Origin: Richelia sp. SL_2_1
Lineage (GTDB): Bacteria; Cyanobacteriota; Cyanobacteriia; Cyanobacteriales; Nostocaceae
Direction of reading: 5' to 3'
Assembly: GCA_012033205.1 (NCBI GenBank)
Contig: JAAUSO010000067.1
Span: 1-33,827, forward strand
Length of the DNA stretch: 33,827 nucleotides
In this document: piece after piece, positions 8,832 to 17,500 of the stretch
Layout: each line of letters starts with the position of its first letter
How positions within the stretch are numbered: the stretch's first letter is position 1
Translations under genes and position numbers: made by a program
The notes under the pieces: generated by a model
Told to the model about the DNA's origin: nothing
What the model saw: only the letters and a program-made list of their open reading frames with translations
Databases searched by the model: none

Positions 8832-10319
8832 TTTACCTCGTGTTCCGACTTTAACTGTTCTTGCCCATTCAAGAAAATTATTGTGAATATAGCACTATAT
8901 AACAAGGAGGATTTATCAGACTAATATGTGAGTTTTAAGAAAATTCGGGATGCGGACTAGGACTTTTTGATGTTTCCTGTTCCCTGTTCCCTATTATCTC
9001 ACCCGGTAGAGTAATTATCACCTTGCTACCCGCAGCGCTAACAGGAATCAAACTTGATTCTTAATATACCCTTGTTAGCCAAGTTTAAATAGCTGTTTAA
9101 CAATGATTAATTATAAAAGAGAATCTTAATTATAGTTTGAAGGATAATTGTAAAAATTCTCTGATCAAACGCCCAACCGCTTCCAACTCTGCCAACCATA
9201 GTAAAAAAATTATCAACCATATCCATTAATATAAGTTTACTCTTAGATAAACTTTAACCGAGAGTTTTTGCGAGTCAGCCCTGATTTCAAGAGCATTCTT
9301 CACAAAACTTGAATAGGACTTTTCAAGATTTATTCAAATATACCAATTGGCGATAACTGCTTTATTCTCGAACAATCGCACCATTCTTAAGGGTTGAATT
9401 GGCAAAAATCTTGATTTTACTTATACCCAATCGATTTCAAGATTATATAGAAGACTTGAAGCAATTGATTAATATATCTGATATTGGATTTGTTTGTCAT
9501 CTGCTTTGTATATTAGCCAGTGTTACCCATAAAGCAATATTCGGTGAAAGTGGGATATGTAACTATGAAACCTTTAAACAGCTTCTCAAACTTCAATGAA
9601 TTTTGAGAAAATTATTGGAGCAACAGTTAGCCCCTTAAGGGCAGAACAATAGATAAAAGCATAACAGCAAAAATAATTAAAACTTAAACAATTATTTTGC
9701 TATTATTAGTCCATGTTAGTATTTAATATAAAATTACGAGGTAACAAAACCATAATAAATTGCCGCACAAGCGCGGTAACTATAGCTTTGTTTCTTCGTA
9801 ATCTAGAGACATAAATTTTTTGTCTCTATTGGCTGTGTTCAAGGGTATATGCTTGTAATCCCTTAGCTAATACTATGCAGTCTAGAGCCACAGAGTAATG
9901 TTAGGGAAAATCCTACAACTCTTCAGGTTTAAAAGACTTTGGCTGAAAATAAAATGCAGTAGTGCATTTTTGAGTTTGCAACTTTTTGTAGTAGTAGACT
10001 TGTGTGTTTTGTCAAAGCAAATTACAGTTAATTAGCTTGGTTTAAAGTTGGTGAGAGAAAAATTTTTCATCCCTGATTGTAAACATCGGCTAAAACTGTG
10101 TAAAATAGCCAAAATTAATTCCCGTAAAGACCGTAATTTATGAGTAAAATATTGTGGAATACCACAAAAATTGACTCAGGGAATTATATAAGCAGGAATT
10201 GAAGCTCAGTTGAAAGTCCGAAGAAGCTTGATGTTCGGATGTCTAAAAATTGCCTTTAGTTCAGGCATAAAACCGCATTAATGATCGCGAAAGCACAGAT
10301 TAAGGAAAATTTGAGTGTA
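8832..10319. other. Long gene-free region before cyAbrB
   Basis: About 1.49 kb with no convincing gene. It holds a two-unit CTGTTCC heptamer repeat (8977-8990), a palindrome CCCTTAAGGG near 9635, and a 7-bp hairpin AGAGACA / TGTCTCT (9805-9811 / 9821-9827). A 66-codon frame at 9399-9599 has no recognisable family. The last 500 bases probably form the promoter and leader of the cyAbrB gene. The region is large enough to hide a small RNA, but I can place none. Confidence 0.5.
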
Positions 10320-10748
10320 ATGAGTGAAACAGCAACAGCGCCATTAACAGGAAAAACACTGCTTGCAAAAGTCAAAGAATTGTCTACTTTACCAAGACGA
10401 GAAAGAGCAAAGCAGTGCGGTTATTACACTACTACTAAGAATGGTCAGGTAAGAGTTAACCTCACAGATTTTTACGACGCTTTGTTATCGGCTAGGGGAA
10501 TTCCCTTGAGTCCGGAAACACCAAAAGATGGTAGAGGTCGCGAACCGACTTATAGAGTTAGCGTTCATCAAAACGGTCAAATTGTGATTGGTGCTACATA
10601 TACCAAAGCAATGGGTTTAAAATCCGGTGATGAGTTTGAAATTAAGTTGGGATACAAACATATTCACTTAATTCAAGTTGACAGCGATAACAAAGAAGTT
10701 GACGAAGATTCTGTTGACGAAGAAGAAGAAGAAGAAGAAGAAGAGTAA
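10320..10748 (+). CDS. calA: cyAbrB1-type (CalA-like) transition-state regulator
   Basis: DNA-binding global regulator of the cyanobacterial AbrB family; these act on nitrogen/carbon balance genes and, for Anabaena CalA, on heterocyst and hydrogenase genes. The N-terminal part (TGKTLLAKVKELSTLPRRER, GYYTTTKNGQVRVN) and the C-terminal AbrB domain (YRVSVHQNGQIVIGATYTKA, GLKSGDEFEIKLG) are complete. The REPTYRV segment favours the CalA/cyAbrB1 branch over cyAbrB2; paralogue naming is from memory. I prefer the ATG at 10320 (MSETATAPL, AAGGA 13 bases before it); an in-frame ATG at 10281 adds 13 residues. The protein ends in nine Glu encoded by eight GAA and one GAG (10719-10745), a trinucleotide repeat that may vary in length. 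The gene stands alone after a long leader. Confidence 0.85.
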   Translation: MSETATAPLTGKTLLAKVKELSTLPRRERAKQCGYYTTTKNGQVRVNLTDFYDALLSARGIPLSPETPKDGRGREPTYRVSVHQNGQIVIGATYTKAMGLKSGDEFEIKLGYKHIHLIQVDSDNKEVDEDSVDEEEEEEEEE

Positions 10749-11072
10749 ATTTTTCTGATGTTGAGGATAAGTTTGAAGACAATTTTTGATAACTTGTCCG
10801 TGCAATTGTAGAAAATTAGTTGTTTTGGCAAATTTTTAATTAGTTTTTATCAAGCTAAATGTGCCTAAACCACTAGATTACTCGGAAATTTTTTTGGCAT
10901 AAAATTGAGTAAAGAAAGATAAAGCGATTCAATTACGAGTCGTCAAGCAGGAAATAGAGAAGTATTGATGCGATTAATGCTTCTCTTTTCTAAATACTCG
11001 ATATTTTCAGCCAGCTTATTCTTTTTTATTCAGGAATAAAAAACATCTTGAAAGCGATTAGATTAGTTCGTT
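10749..11072. other. Gene-free region after cyAbrB
   Basis: About 324 bases with no gene. It contains one terminator-like hairpin (10958-10984) and the likely promoter of the CPBP protease gene. Confidence 0.5.
10958..10990 (+). terminator. Candidate intrinsic terminator
   Basis: 9-bp stem AGAAGTATT / AATGCTTCT (one G-T pair, arms 10958-10966 and 10976-10984), 9-nt loop, then CTTTTCT. It lies 210 bases after the cyAbrB stop, rather far, so the call is tentative. Confidence 0.4.
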
Positions 11073-11945
11073 GTGTTTCTTTCGTTTATTTTGATAGCCT
11101 TATTTGAGCCATTAACCAACAACTTCGTGTCCCAGTGGAAAGATGCGCCTTCTTTAGTTGTGGTAGTGGCTTTTTTTCTGATTTGGATAGGATGTTGGTT
11201 ACCGATTGGATTGATTTTGACAAAAGTACTCGATTGGCAACCGCAGCAACCTTTGCAACCCGAACAAAAAATTCCTTTATTAGTTTCTCTTTATTTACTA
11301 GTTCCCTTTGTCCTACTGTTGACTACTTGGCTTACTAATAAATCTTTTTCAACTTATGGTTGGAACGGAAATTTGTCAATTTTATATTCACTATTTTCAG
11401 GTTTTAGCTTAGCAGTGGTGAGTTTAGCTTTTATATTTGGTTGTCAGTTGTCTTTTGGTTTATGCAGCTTACAACTATCAAATCTAAAATCCGTACCATC
11501 CACATTATTTTCGATTATGTTGGTAGGGCTATTAGTGGGTGGGATTGAAGAACTGGTATTTCGAGGTTTTCTGTTCACTCAACTCGAACAAGATTATTCA
11601 GTTTTAACCGCAGCAGTAATTTCCAGCTTAATTTTTGCATTGCTACATTTAGTTTGGGAACAACGCGAAACAATTCCCCAACTACCGGGACTATGGTTAA
11701 TGGGAATGGTGTTGGTATTGGCAAGATTTGCCGATAATGGCAGCTTGGGTTTAGCTTGGGGACTGCACGCCGGTTGGGTATGGTCAATCGCAACTATTGA
11801 TACACTTGGCTTAGTTAATTACACTGGCAAAACATCTGAGTGGATTACAGGTAAAAATCAAAAACCTCTAGCAGGTGTTGCGGGAATATTTTGTATGGCG
11901 ATCGCCACAGCAGCCTTATACTTTGTAATGAGTAAATTTAATTAG
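11073..11945 (+). CDS. CPBP family intramembrane glutamic protease (CAAX protease-like)
   Basis: Polytopic membrane protein of 290 residues in the CPBP/Rce1-like family, which cuts peptides within the membrane or acts in prenyl-protein processing and bacteriocin self-immunity. The three family motifs are present: EExxxR as EELVFR (Glu159, Glu160, Arg164), FxxxH as FALLH (Phe188, His192), and the third His in GLHAGWVW (His232). About eight hydrophobic segments fit the fold. The start is GTG at 11073; no strong Shine-Dalgarno is seen, so the exact start is uncertain. Substrate unknown. A strong repeat-type hairpin follows the stop by 11 bases and probably ends its transcript. Confidence 0.9.
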   Translation: MFLSFILIALFEPLTNNFVSQWKDAPSLVVVVAFFLIWIGCWLPIGLILTKVLDWQPQQPLQPEQKIPLLVSLYLLVPFVLLLTTWLTNKSFSTYGWNGNLSILYSLFSGFSLAVVSLAFIFGCQLSFGLCSLQLSNLKSVPSTLFSIMLVGLLVGGIEELVFRGFLFTQLEQDYSVLTAAVISSLIFALLHLVWEQRETIPQLPGLWLMGMVLVLARFADNGSLGLAWGLHAGWVWSIATIDTLGLVNYTGKTSEWITGKNQKPLAGVAGIFCMAIATAALYFVMSKFN

Positions 11946-11956
11946 GACTTAGTGAA

Positions 11957-12016
11957 AAAACCCGACTTCTCATCCCAGTTCTAAAGAAGTCGGGTTTTCG
12001 TTAAAAACCCGACTTC
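11957..12016. repeat. AGAAGTCGGGTTTT hairpin repeat, terminator-like
   Basis: Perfect 14-bp inverted repeat AAAACCCGACTTCT (11957-11970) and AGAAGTCGGGTTTT (11985-11998), 14-nt loop, followed by a third arm AAAAACCCGACTTCT (to 12016). It lies between the convergent CPBP gene and the geranylgeranyl-reductase-like gene, and G/C stem plus T-run in either direction makes it a good bidirectional terminator. The same arms recur at 13419, 28182 and 30869. Confidence 0.85.
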
Positions 12017-12027
12017 TGTGATCCAAA

Positions 12028-13139
12028 TTATCCGAAAGGAACCAAACGCTTGAGAGCGCGACCTACAACGTCACCATAACGTAATTGTCCGCAGAGAATT
12101 TGACCCATAATTTGGCTACCAGTAGGACGTTTTACACCCGCTTTGTAACCAACACCAGGGAAACGATAGAATGCGCCTGCCAGCTTTTGCGCCCAAGCCA
12201 TATCAGCGCCCCATTCTTCAGTCATGACTTGAGTGTATTTTTCTAAAGCATTAATATCTCCAGCCAAAGCTTTATTAACAGCTTCAGCGGCTTTCATCCC
12301 ACTAAAAATTGAGGGACGAATCCCTTCTGCTGTCATGGGGTCAACTACACAAGCTGCTTCTCCAGCCAAGACAGCGTTTTGGGTGTGGAGTGTTTTATTT
12401 CCATTCCACAAACACAAAGGGTGGCTGTACTCTTTGCAAGCATTTACATCTACACCTAACATTGAACTGCAATCCTGAAAATTTTCTGAAAATTATCAGG
12501 TTCTCCACCAAGGAAACTTGCAGCCCCAATCGAAAGACCATCTGCTTTTGGGAAGCTCCAAATGTAGCCGTTTTTAATTGTGCCGAATTCAAACTGAATC
12601 TTAGACTTATCTTGTCCAGATGTAGCAGGTGCTTCCAAAGCTGCTGCTAAACGGCGCTTGGGTTCTTTGAAACCGAGCCATTTTGACATTGGTCCGGCTG
12701 CACCGTCTGCTGCAATCAGGTAGCGTGCCGAAAATGTACCATTTGCTGTGTTTACTTGCCAACAGTCGCTTTTGAACTCAATTGATTTGACTTCAGTAGC
12801 GTCTTTGAGTTCCGCACCAAGATTCTGCGCTTGCTGCACTAGGAAATGGTCAAAAACATCTCGCTGTACCATCCATACTGGTTCAATGGTTTGGATTTTG
12901 CTTTCTACAGGGTCTCCTTTTTTCCAGGTGAACCGGATGGTGTCTACCTTGAGAGAAATTACAGGACTAAAATCGAAGTCAAACCATTTCGCGATCGCAG
13001 GGGAGACTCCACCACCACAGGGTTTATACCTCGGTAGGGATTGCTTTTCTAATACAAGTACGGAACGTCCTTGTTTTACTAAATGGTATGCAGCGGTGCC
13101 ACCAGCAGGACCTGCGCCGACGATGATGCAATCGTACAT
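12028..13139 (-). pseudogene. Geranylgeranyl-reductase-family FAD oxidoreductase, one frameshift
   Basis: FAD-dependent flavoprotein of the geranylgeranyl reductase family, which saturates isoprenoid double bonds. The N-terminal FAD-binding motif is IIVGAGPAGGTAA, followed by YKPCGGGVSP (family PCGG motif). The C-terminal part has the second FAD motif GEAACVVDPMTAEGIRPS. It differs from chlorophyll-synthesis ChlP, so the substrate (carotenoid, quinone or lipid prenyl chain) is unknown. The reading frame breaks at about 12478-12485: the first part runs off after NFQKIFRIAVQC, while the second resumes as FQDCSSMLGVDVNACKEYSH. Adding one T to a TTTT run in the coding strand rejoins them as NFQKIFQDCSSMLGVD, giving about 370 residues, the normal size. 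Either a very recent mutation or a homopolymer sequencing error; nothing else in the gene looks decayed. Confidence 0.87.
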
Positions 13140-13710
13140 ATAATTAAACTTTTGCTCCTCAATATATCGTGTATAAGAATGACCGGCTGATCAAACTAAA
13201 CTGTTACCGATTTTACGACTTAGTTCGTAAAAATTTTACTTACAGTTATGCTATTTCTATTTATCTGAATATTTATTCTTAACTAACTATAGGAATCCGT
13301 AAATATAACTATTATGAATAAATTTTTAAATTCCATAATTAATTTGCCTACATAATTTTAATTTCCTTATATGTATTGAACTTTACATTATATTTGAACC
13401 TGAATTTTTCTTTATTGTAAGAAGTCGGGTTTTGAGGATATAAATATCCGTAATATCAGAAAATCCTCATCAAAAACCAACTTGTGCGACCATCGATTTT
13501 AATACTTAGAGCTTGTGTAACCGCTAATAAATTACAATTAACCGAGGAAATTAATTAAAAACTTTTTGTAAAATATTCCAAGTATTTGATTAAGTTTGAG
13601 TAAATTTGAGATGAATACTGCCATATATTTTCGACAAAATTACTTAGTATTCGCCATCGCTGTGTGAGAAAAAGCAATCTTTTGAGTTTGTTTGATTCGA
13701 TATTTCCAAT
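13140..13710. other. Gene-free region with one hairpin repeat copy
   Basis: About 570 AT-rich bases between two minus-strand genes. It should carry the promoter of the flavoprotein gene. It contains a copy of the AGAAGTCGGGTTTT element at 13419-13478 and, at its far end, the frr terminator. No gene seen. Confidence 0.5.
13419..13478. repeat. AAGAAGTCGGGTTTT repeat copy, decayed
   Basis: Left arm AAGAAGTCGGGTTTT (13419-13433), followed by GAGGAT...ATCCTC inner pairing and a decayed right arm CAAAAACC. The inner part (AGGATA-TAAATATCC-TAATA-CA) is shared with the copy at 28182, showing that the two copies are related beyond the arms. Confidence 0.65.
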
Positions 13711-13768
13711 AAAAAGCCCAGAGCTAGAAGTTAACTCATAACTATATGGTTAATAACTTCCACTCTGG
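13711..13768 (-). terminator. Intrinsic terminator of pyrH-frr
   Basis: Read on the minus strand: CCAGAG, spacer, GAAGTTA, long loop, TAACTTC, spacer, CTCTGG, then GCTTTTT. The two stem blocks pair perfectly with small internal bulges and the T-run follows at once. It begins 19 bases after the frr stop codon. Confidence 0.8.
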
Positions 13769-13787
13769 ACTGTTTCAATTCACAATT

Positions 13788-14336
13788 TTAAACAGTTGTG
13801 ATTTCTTTTTCTTTTTCTCCGAACAAATCGTCTATTTTGGCTGTGTACTTATTTGTCAACTTTTGCATTTCGTCCTGCAAATCTCGCGATTCATCTTCAG
13901 AAATTTCAGCATTCTTTTCCTGCTTGCGAATCGAATCTAAAGCATCTCGGCGAATATTGCGAATAGCAACGCGCCCTTCTTCGGCATACTTAGAAGCGAG
14001 TTTGACAAATTCTTTACGACGTTCGGTAGTCAAAGGCGGAATATTCAGCCTAATGGTAGAACCATCGTTATTAGGAGTTAAACCCACATCGGAAAGAGAA
14101 ATCGCTTTTGCGATTGAATTCAAGCTGCTTTGGTCATAGGGCTGGATTGTGATGGTAGTAGCATCCGGCGTACTGATATTCGCCAAAGACTTCAAAGCTG
14201 TATCTACACCATAATATTCAACCATAACCTTATCTAGTAGACTCGAATTGGCTCGACCAGTGCGAATCGTATTAAAAGAACGTTGAGTAGCTTCAACGGT
14301 CTTTTGCATTGTACTCTCAGCATCAGCTAATTTCAC
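13788..14336 (-). CDS. frr: Ribosome recycling factor
   Basis: Splits the post-termination ribosome together with EF-G so that it can be reused. The sequence matches the family along its length: [36 protein letters not shown] and [15 protein letters not shown] choose the GTG at 14334-14336 (KLADAEST follows, 182 residues, the family N-terminus) because GGAGG lies five bases before it. An ATG eight codons upstream (14360) adds a non-family MAPLWEVL peptide. With the GTG start the gene overlaps the end of pyrH by 14 bases, implying translational coupling. A strong terminator follows. Confidence 0.95.
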   Translation of the reverse strand: MKLADAESTMQKTVEATQRSFNTIRTGRANSSLLDKVMVEYYGVDTALKSLANISTPDATTITIQPYDQSSLNSIAKAISLSDVGLTPNNDGSTIRLNIPPLTTERRKEFVKLASKYAEEGRVAIRNIRRDALDSIRKQEKNAEISEDESRDLQDEMQKLTNKYTAKIDDLFGEKEKEITTV

Positions 14337-15051
14337 AAGAACCTCCCACAATGGTGCCAATAGATTCTCCCATGACTGCGCGATGGATATTACCCCGCGT
14401 ATTCAAGTCAAAGACAAGAATCGGAATATTGTTCTCTTTACATAAGGCGATCGCAGTACTATCCATGACTCGCAATTCATTATTTAAAACGTGTGCGTAT
14501 GTTAGTGATTTGTAACGCTTGGCGTTGCTGTTAGTATGTGGATCGCAATCGTATACTCCATCTACTTTAGTCGCTTTAAAAATCACTTCCGCATCGATTT
14601 CAGCTGCTCTTAAAGCAGCAGTCGTATCAGTTGTAAAGAAGGGATTACCAGAACCCGCGCCAAAAATCACCACCAGTCCTAATTCTAGATGACGGATGGC
14701 TTTACGACGTATATATGGTTCGGCTACTTCTTGCATAGCGATGGCGGTTTGTAGGCGCGTTTGTACACCTATTCGTTCGAGAGATTCTTGCAAAGTCATG
14801 GCATTCATAACTGTGGCAATCATGCCGATATAGTCAGCGGTAGCCCTATCCATACCCGCCGACGCAGCTTTCATCCCGCGAAATATATTTCCGCCTCCTA
14901 CGACTATGGCAAGCTGAACGCCAGTGGCTACAACCTCTTTTACTTCTGAAGCTATGGAATTAACCACCTCGGGGTCAATTCCGTAGCCCATACTGCCCAT
15001 TAAGGCTTCACCGCTCAGTTTAAGTAAAACCCGTCGGTAAACTGTTCCCAT
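14323..15051 (-). CDS. pyrH: Uridylate kinase (UMP kinase)
   Basis: Phosphorylates UMP to UDP with ATP in pyrimidine nucleotide synthesis; cytosolic hexamer in the amino acid kinase fold. 242 residues, normal for the family. Seen: [14 protein letters not shown] (ATP phosphate site), [47 protein letters not shown] (UMP site and catalytic loop), [13 protein letters not shown]. First gene of a pyrH-frr operon, an order conserved widely in bacteria. Its stop codon lies inside the start region of frr. ATG start at 15049-15051. Confidence 0.97.
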   Translation of the reverse strand: MGTVYRRVLLKLSGEALMGSMGYGIDPEVVNSIASEVKEVVATGVQLAIVVGGGNIFRGMKAASAGMDRATADYIGMIATVMNAMTLQESLERIGVQTRLQTAIAMQEVAEPYIRRKAIRHLELGLVVIFGAGSGNPFFTTDTTAALRAAEIDAEVIFKATKVDGVYDCDPHTNSNAKRYKSLTYAHVLNNELRVMDSTAIALCKENNIPILVFDLNTRGNIHRAVMGESIGTIVGGSCEIS

Positions 15052-15121
15052 GAAGTTAAGCTTTATCCAAAATTTGTATTTGCCGTACCATTTAAGATAT
15101 CAGTAGAATGACTATCTGTCT

Positions 15122-15676
15122 CTAGTTTCGCCATACCAAACTACTACCTAGAGCTTCTGTCTCGGTGACACGGATTTCTTGTTGTTTTAATAAAGCAACA
15201 ACTGCATTCTTTAGATAAGCTTTTTCTGTTGAAACGGGTTGCTGGGCGGCGCTGTCTACTTGTCCTTTGTAACGCACAATACCATCTTGGTCAATTAAAA
15301 ATGCCATTGGTGTGTTAGTGGCACCAAAGCTACGGGTTACGTCTTGAGTTGAGTCCCATAAATAAGGGAAATTTAATTGATTAAGTCTTGCAAAAGCTTT
15401 CATGTTATCAAAGCTTTCTTTGGGGTCATTTTGGGCAATGTTGCCATTTACACCAATCAACGTAAAGCCTTGGGGACCAAATTCTGCCTGTAGTTGTTTG
15501 AGTTTGTCTATATACAACTCTACATAGGGGCAGCGGTTGCACATCGAAATTACGCCAACTGCACGAAATCTTTCTAAATAACGTCTTAGATGGTGTACTT
15601 GATTATCAATTCCTGGCAGTTCAAAATCAGGTGCGTATTTTCCTACGGGGGTATGCATTGTCTCTAGTACACTCAT
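15122..15676 (-). CDS. Thioredoxin-fold redoxin (AhpC/TSA-like), CNRC motif
   Basis: A 184-residue thioredoxin-fold protein close to cyanobacterial redoxin-domain proteins. It begins as a peroxiredoxin-like domain (GKYAPDFELPGID) and has a CxxC motif as MCNRCPYV (Cys46, Cys49), then GFTLIGVNGN and the cis-Pro strand TNTPMAFLIDQDGIVRYKG. The CxxC suggests thiol-disulfide exchange more than classic one-Cys peroxide reduction. There is no signal peptide, so it is probably cytosolic. It lies 70 bases upstream of pyrH on the same strand and might be co-transcribed, but that spacing also allows a separate promoter. Confidence 0.85.
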   Translation of the reverse strand: MSVLETMHTPVGKYAPDFELPGIDNQVHHLRRYLERFRAVGVISMCNRCPYVELYIDKLKQLQAEFGPQGFTLIGVNGNIAQNDPKESFDNMKAFARLNQLNFPYLWDSTQDVTRSFGATNTPMAFLIDQDGIVRYKGQVDSAAQQPVSTEKAYLKNAVVALLKQQEIRVTETEALGSSLVWRN

Positions 15677-16434
15677 ATTTTTGGTTGCTCAAAGGAACTG
15701 GGAACAGCAAAACACATTTTTCATGTGGGCTTGCCGCGTCCAATTTCAAGCCACCCTTTGTGTAGATGCTTAACTGATATGCAATAATTCTATAGTTCAC
15801 CGTTAATTGTCGTAAATTGTAAAACTACTGAATAAATCTGGAAATATTATTTTGTATAATTTTTAGTAATTTTTAGTAATTTTTAGTAATTTTTAGATTT
15901 TTTTTTACATTCATCAACTAAGATGAGATTTTTTATTCTAAGTAGTTTAAAATTACAATCACCAATATAATCCAGCTATCAAGCAGTTTTTCAGCCGTTT
16001 TTTGCGATTTTTTACATGAAAAACTTAGCGATTTATTGTGTTTATAAACCATTTATTTGAAATTAACCGTGATTGATTAATTGATTATTTATCTGACAAA
16101 TACTTGAATTGACATCAGAAAAAATACTGGAAATAATTTATAGGTAAGACATGGAATAACTAGCCAAGCAAAATTATTTATATATTTACTGCTCAGTTAT
16201 ACAGCCGTTCCCCCCAACCCTTCTATGTATTCACAAAATCTCAACTAAATTTCTGATATCCAAGACAAGCTTCTAGTAGTCTGCCAAAATATATATAAAT
16301 GATGGATGGTAGTGTGAGCATCTCCCTCAAACTCTCTGTCTAAGCGACAATACAAACATCCGGTAACATAAATCTTCAAAACCTCAAATGTAATATTATT
16401 TTACTTTTACTTTTATTTTTACATAGAAAATTCC
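15677..16434. other. Gene-free region between divergent genes
   Basis: About 760 very AT-rich bases between the redoxin gene (minus) and the alpha/beta hydrolase gene (plus), so it carries both promoters. It holds the 10-bp tandem array at 15861-15897. I see no gene or RNA. Confidence 0.55.
15861..15897. repeat. 10-bp tandem repeat TTTTAGTAAT x3.7
   Basis: Three perfect TTTTAGTAAT units and a partial fourth. The 10-bp period differs from the 7-bp period of the other arrays and is close to one helical turn, so A/T tracts would be phased along one DNA face. Confidence 0.85.
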
Positions 16435-17343
16435 ATGAATACTTCTATTTCTACCCCGGTATCTAGTTCAACACAAACCTGGATTTGGCAAGGTTTTCCC
16501 ATTTGCTATCAAACTCAAGGAACTACCGGCTCTGCTGTAGTTTTAATACATGGCTTTGGGGCTTCTTGGGGACATTGGCGAAAAAATATCCCCGTATTAG
16601 CAGAAAATTGTCGTGTTTATGCTATTGATTTGATTGGTTTTGGGGCTTCAGCCAAACCCAAACCGGGAGAAGAAATTGCTTATACATTTGAAACTTGGGG
16701 ACAGTTGATAGCTGATTTTTGCCGTCAAGTTGTAGGTGAATCTGCTTTTTTGGTAGGAAATTCCATCGGTTGTATAGTCGCAATGCAAGCCGCAGTCGAT
16801 AACCCAGAAATTGCATTGGGTGTAGCGTTGCTTAACTGTTCTCTACGACTTTTGCACGAACGTAAACAAGCAGAGTTGCCTTATTATCGGCGGATGGGAG
16901 CGCCCATACTGCAAAGAATACTTTCTGTCAAGCCTATTGGCGAATTCTTTTTTAATCAAATTGCCAAACCCAAAACCGTGCGTTCGATTCTGCTGCAAGC
17001 TTATCCTTTGGGTTTAGCGGTTACTGACGAATTAATCGATATTTTAATGGCTCCAGCCAAAGATCCAGGTGCAGCAGCCGTATTTTTAGCGTTTACAGCT
17101 TATTCAAGGGGTCCCCTAGCAGAAGACTTATTACCAATTCTACCTTGTCCGGCGATTATTTTATGGGGGACAGCAGATCCTTGGGAACCAATAGAGTTAG
17201 GTAGAAAGCTGGCTGAGTTTCCCCAAGTAACCAAGTTTATTCCTTTAGAAGGGGTAGGTCATTGTCCGCAGGATGAAGCTCCAGAATTAGTAAATCCGAT
17301 TTTAGAGGATTGGATTTTAGAGCTTTCGTCGCAGTCGAATTGA
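16435..17343 (+). CDS. Alpha/beta hydrolase
   Basis: A 302-residue alpha/beta hydrolase fold enzyme; substrate not determinable. The catalytic triad is visible: Ser110 in GNSIG, Asp248 in WGTADPWEP, His276 in GVGHCPQDE. The oxyanion motif is HGFGA (39-43). The sequence after the nucleophile and the FGASAKP loop are like the cyanobacterial and plastid hydrolases related to pheophytinase, but this is a resemblance only. No signal peptide. The ATG at 16435 is used; upstream is A/T-rich with no clear ribosome binding site. Confidence 0.9.
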   Translation: MNTSISTPVSSSTQTWIWQGFPICYQTQGTTGSAVVLIHGFGASWGHWRKNIPVLAENCRVYAIDLIGFGASAKPKPGEEIAYTFETWGQLIADFCRQVVGESAFLVGNSIGCIVAMQAAVDNPEIALGVALLNCSLRLLHERKQAELPYYRRMGAPILQRILSVKPIGEFFFNQIAKPKTVRSILLQAYPLGLAVTDELIDILMAPAKDPGAAAVFLAFTAYSRGPLAEDLLPILPCPAIILWGTADPWEPIELGRKLAEFPQVTKFIPLEGVGHCPQDEAPELVNPILEDWILELSSQSN

Positions 17344-17371
17344 ATCCAGAAATGTTTTTTCAATGCTCTGT

Positions 17372-17393
17372 CCGTCAAACCTTAGTTTGACGG
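17372..17393. terminator. Perfect 9-bp hairpin after the hydrolase gene
   Basis: CCGTCAAAC / GTTTGACGG with a 4-nt loop, 28 bases after the hydrolase stop. A tight, stable stem in a convergent intergenic gap, but without a good T-run on either strand, so it is a weak terminator or a transcript-end stabiliser. Confidence 0.5.
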
Positions 17394-17500
17394 AAGCAAA
17401 AACAGATCATTTTTAATTATTGAACAACTAGAATAGCATGATTATTGCAGAGATGATAATTTGAAGTATCTGTTCTGCCAGTTGCCATTTATTTAGCGAC

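Noticed and set aside
9000-9085. tRNA-like fragment (GGTAGAGTAAT on the plus strand; a GAATC/GATTC pair and GCTAA loop on the minus strand)
   Set aside because: No acceptor stem can be drawn, the T-arm pairing is poor and the loop does not fit TTCRA. At most a decayed relic.
9399-9599. 66-codon plus-strand frame
   Set aside because: TTG start with no ribosome binding site, no family resemblance, and AT-rich surroundings make chance frames likely.
12028-12462. Separate short gene for the C-terminal part of the flavoprotein
   Set aside because: It has no own ribosome binding site and joins the upstream part by a one-base correction into a normal-length family member.
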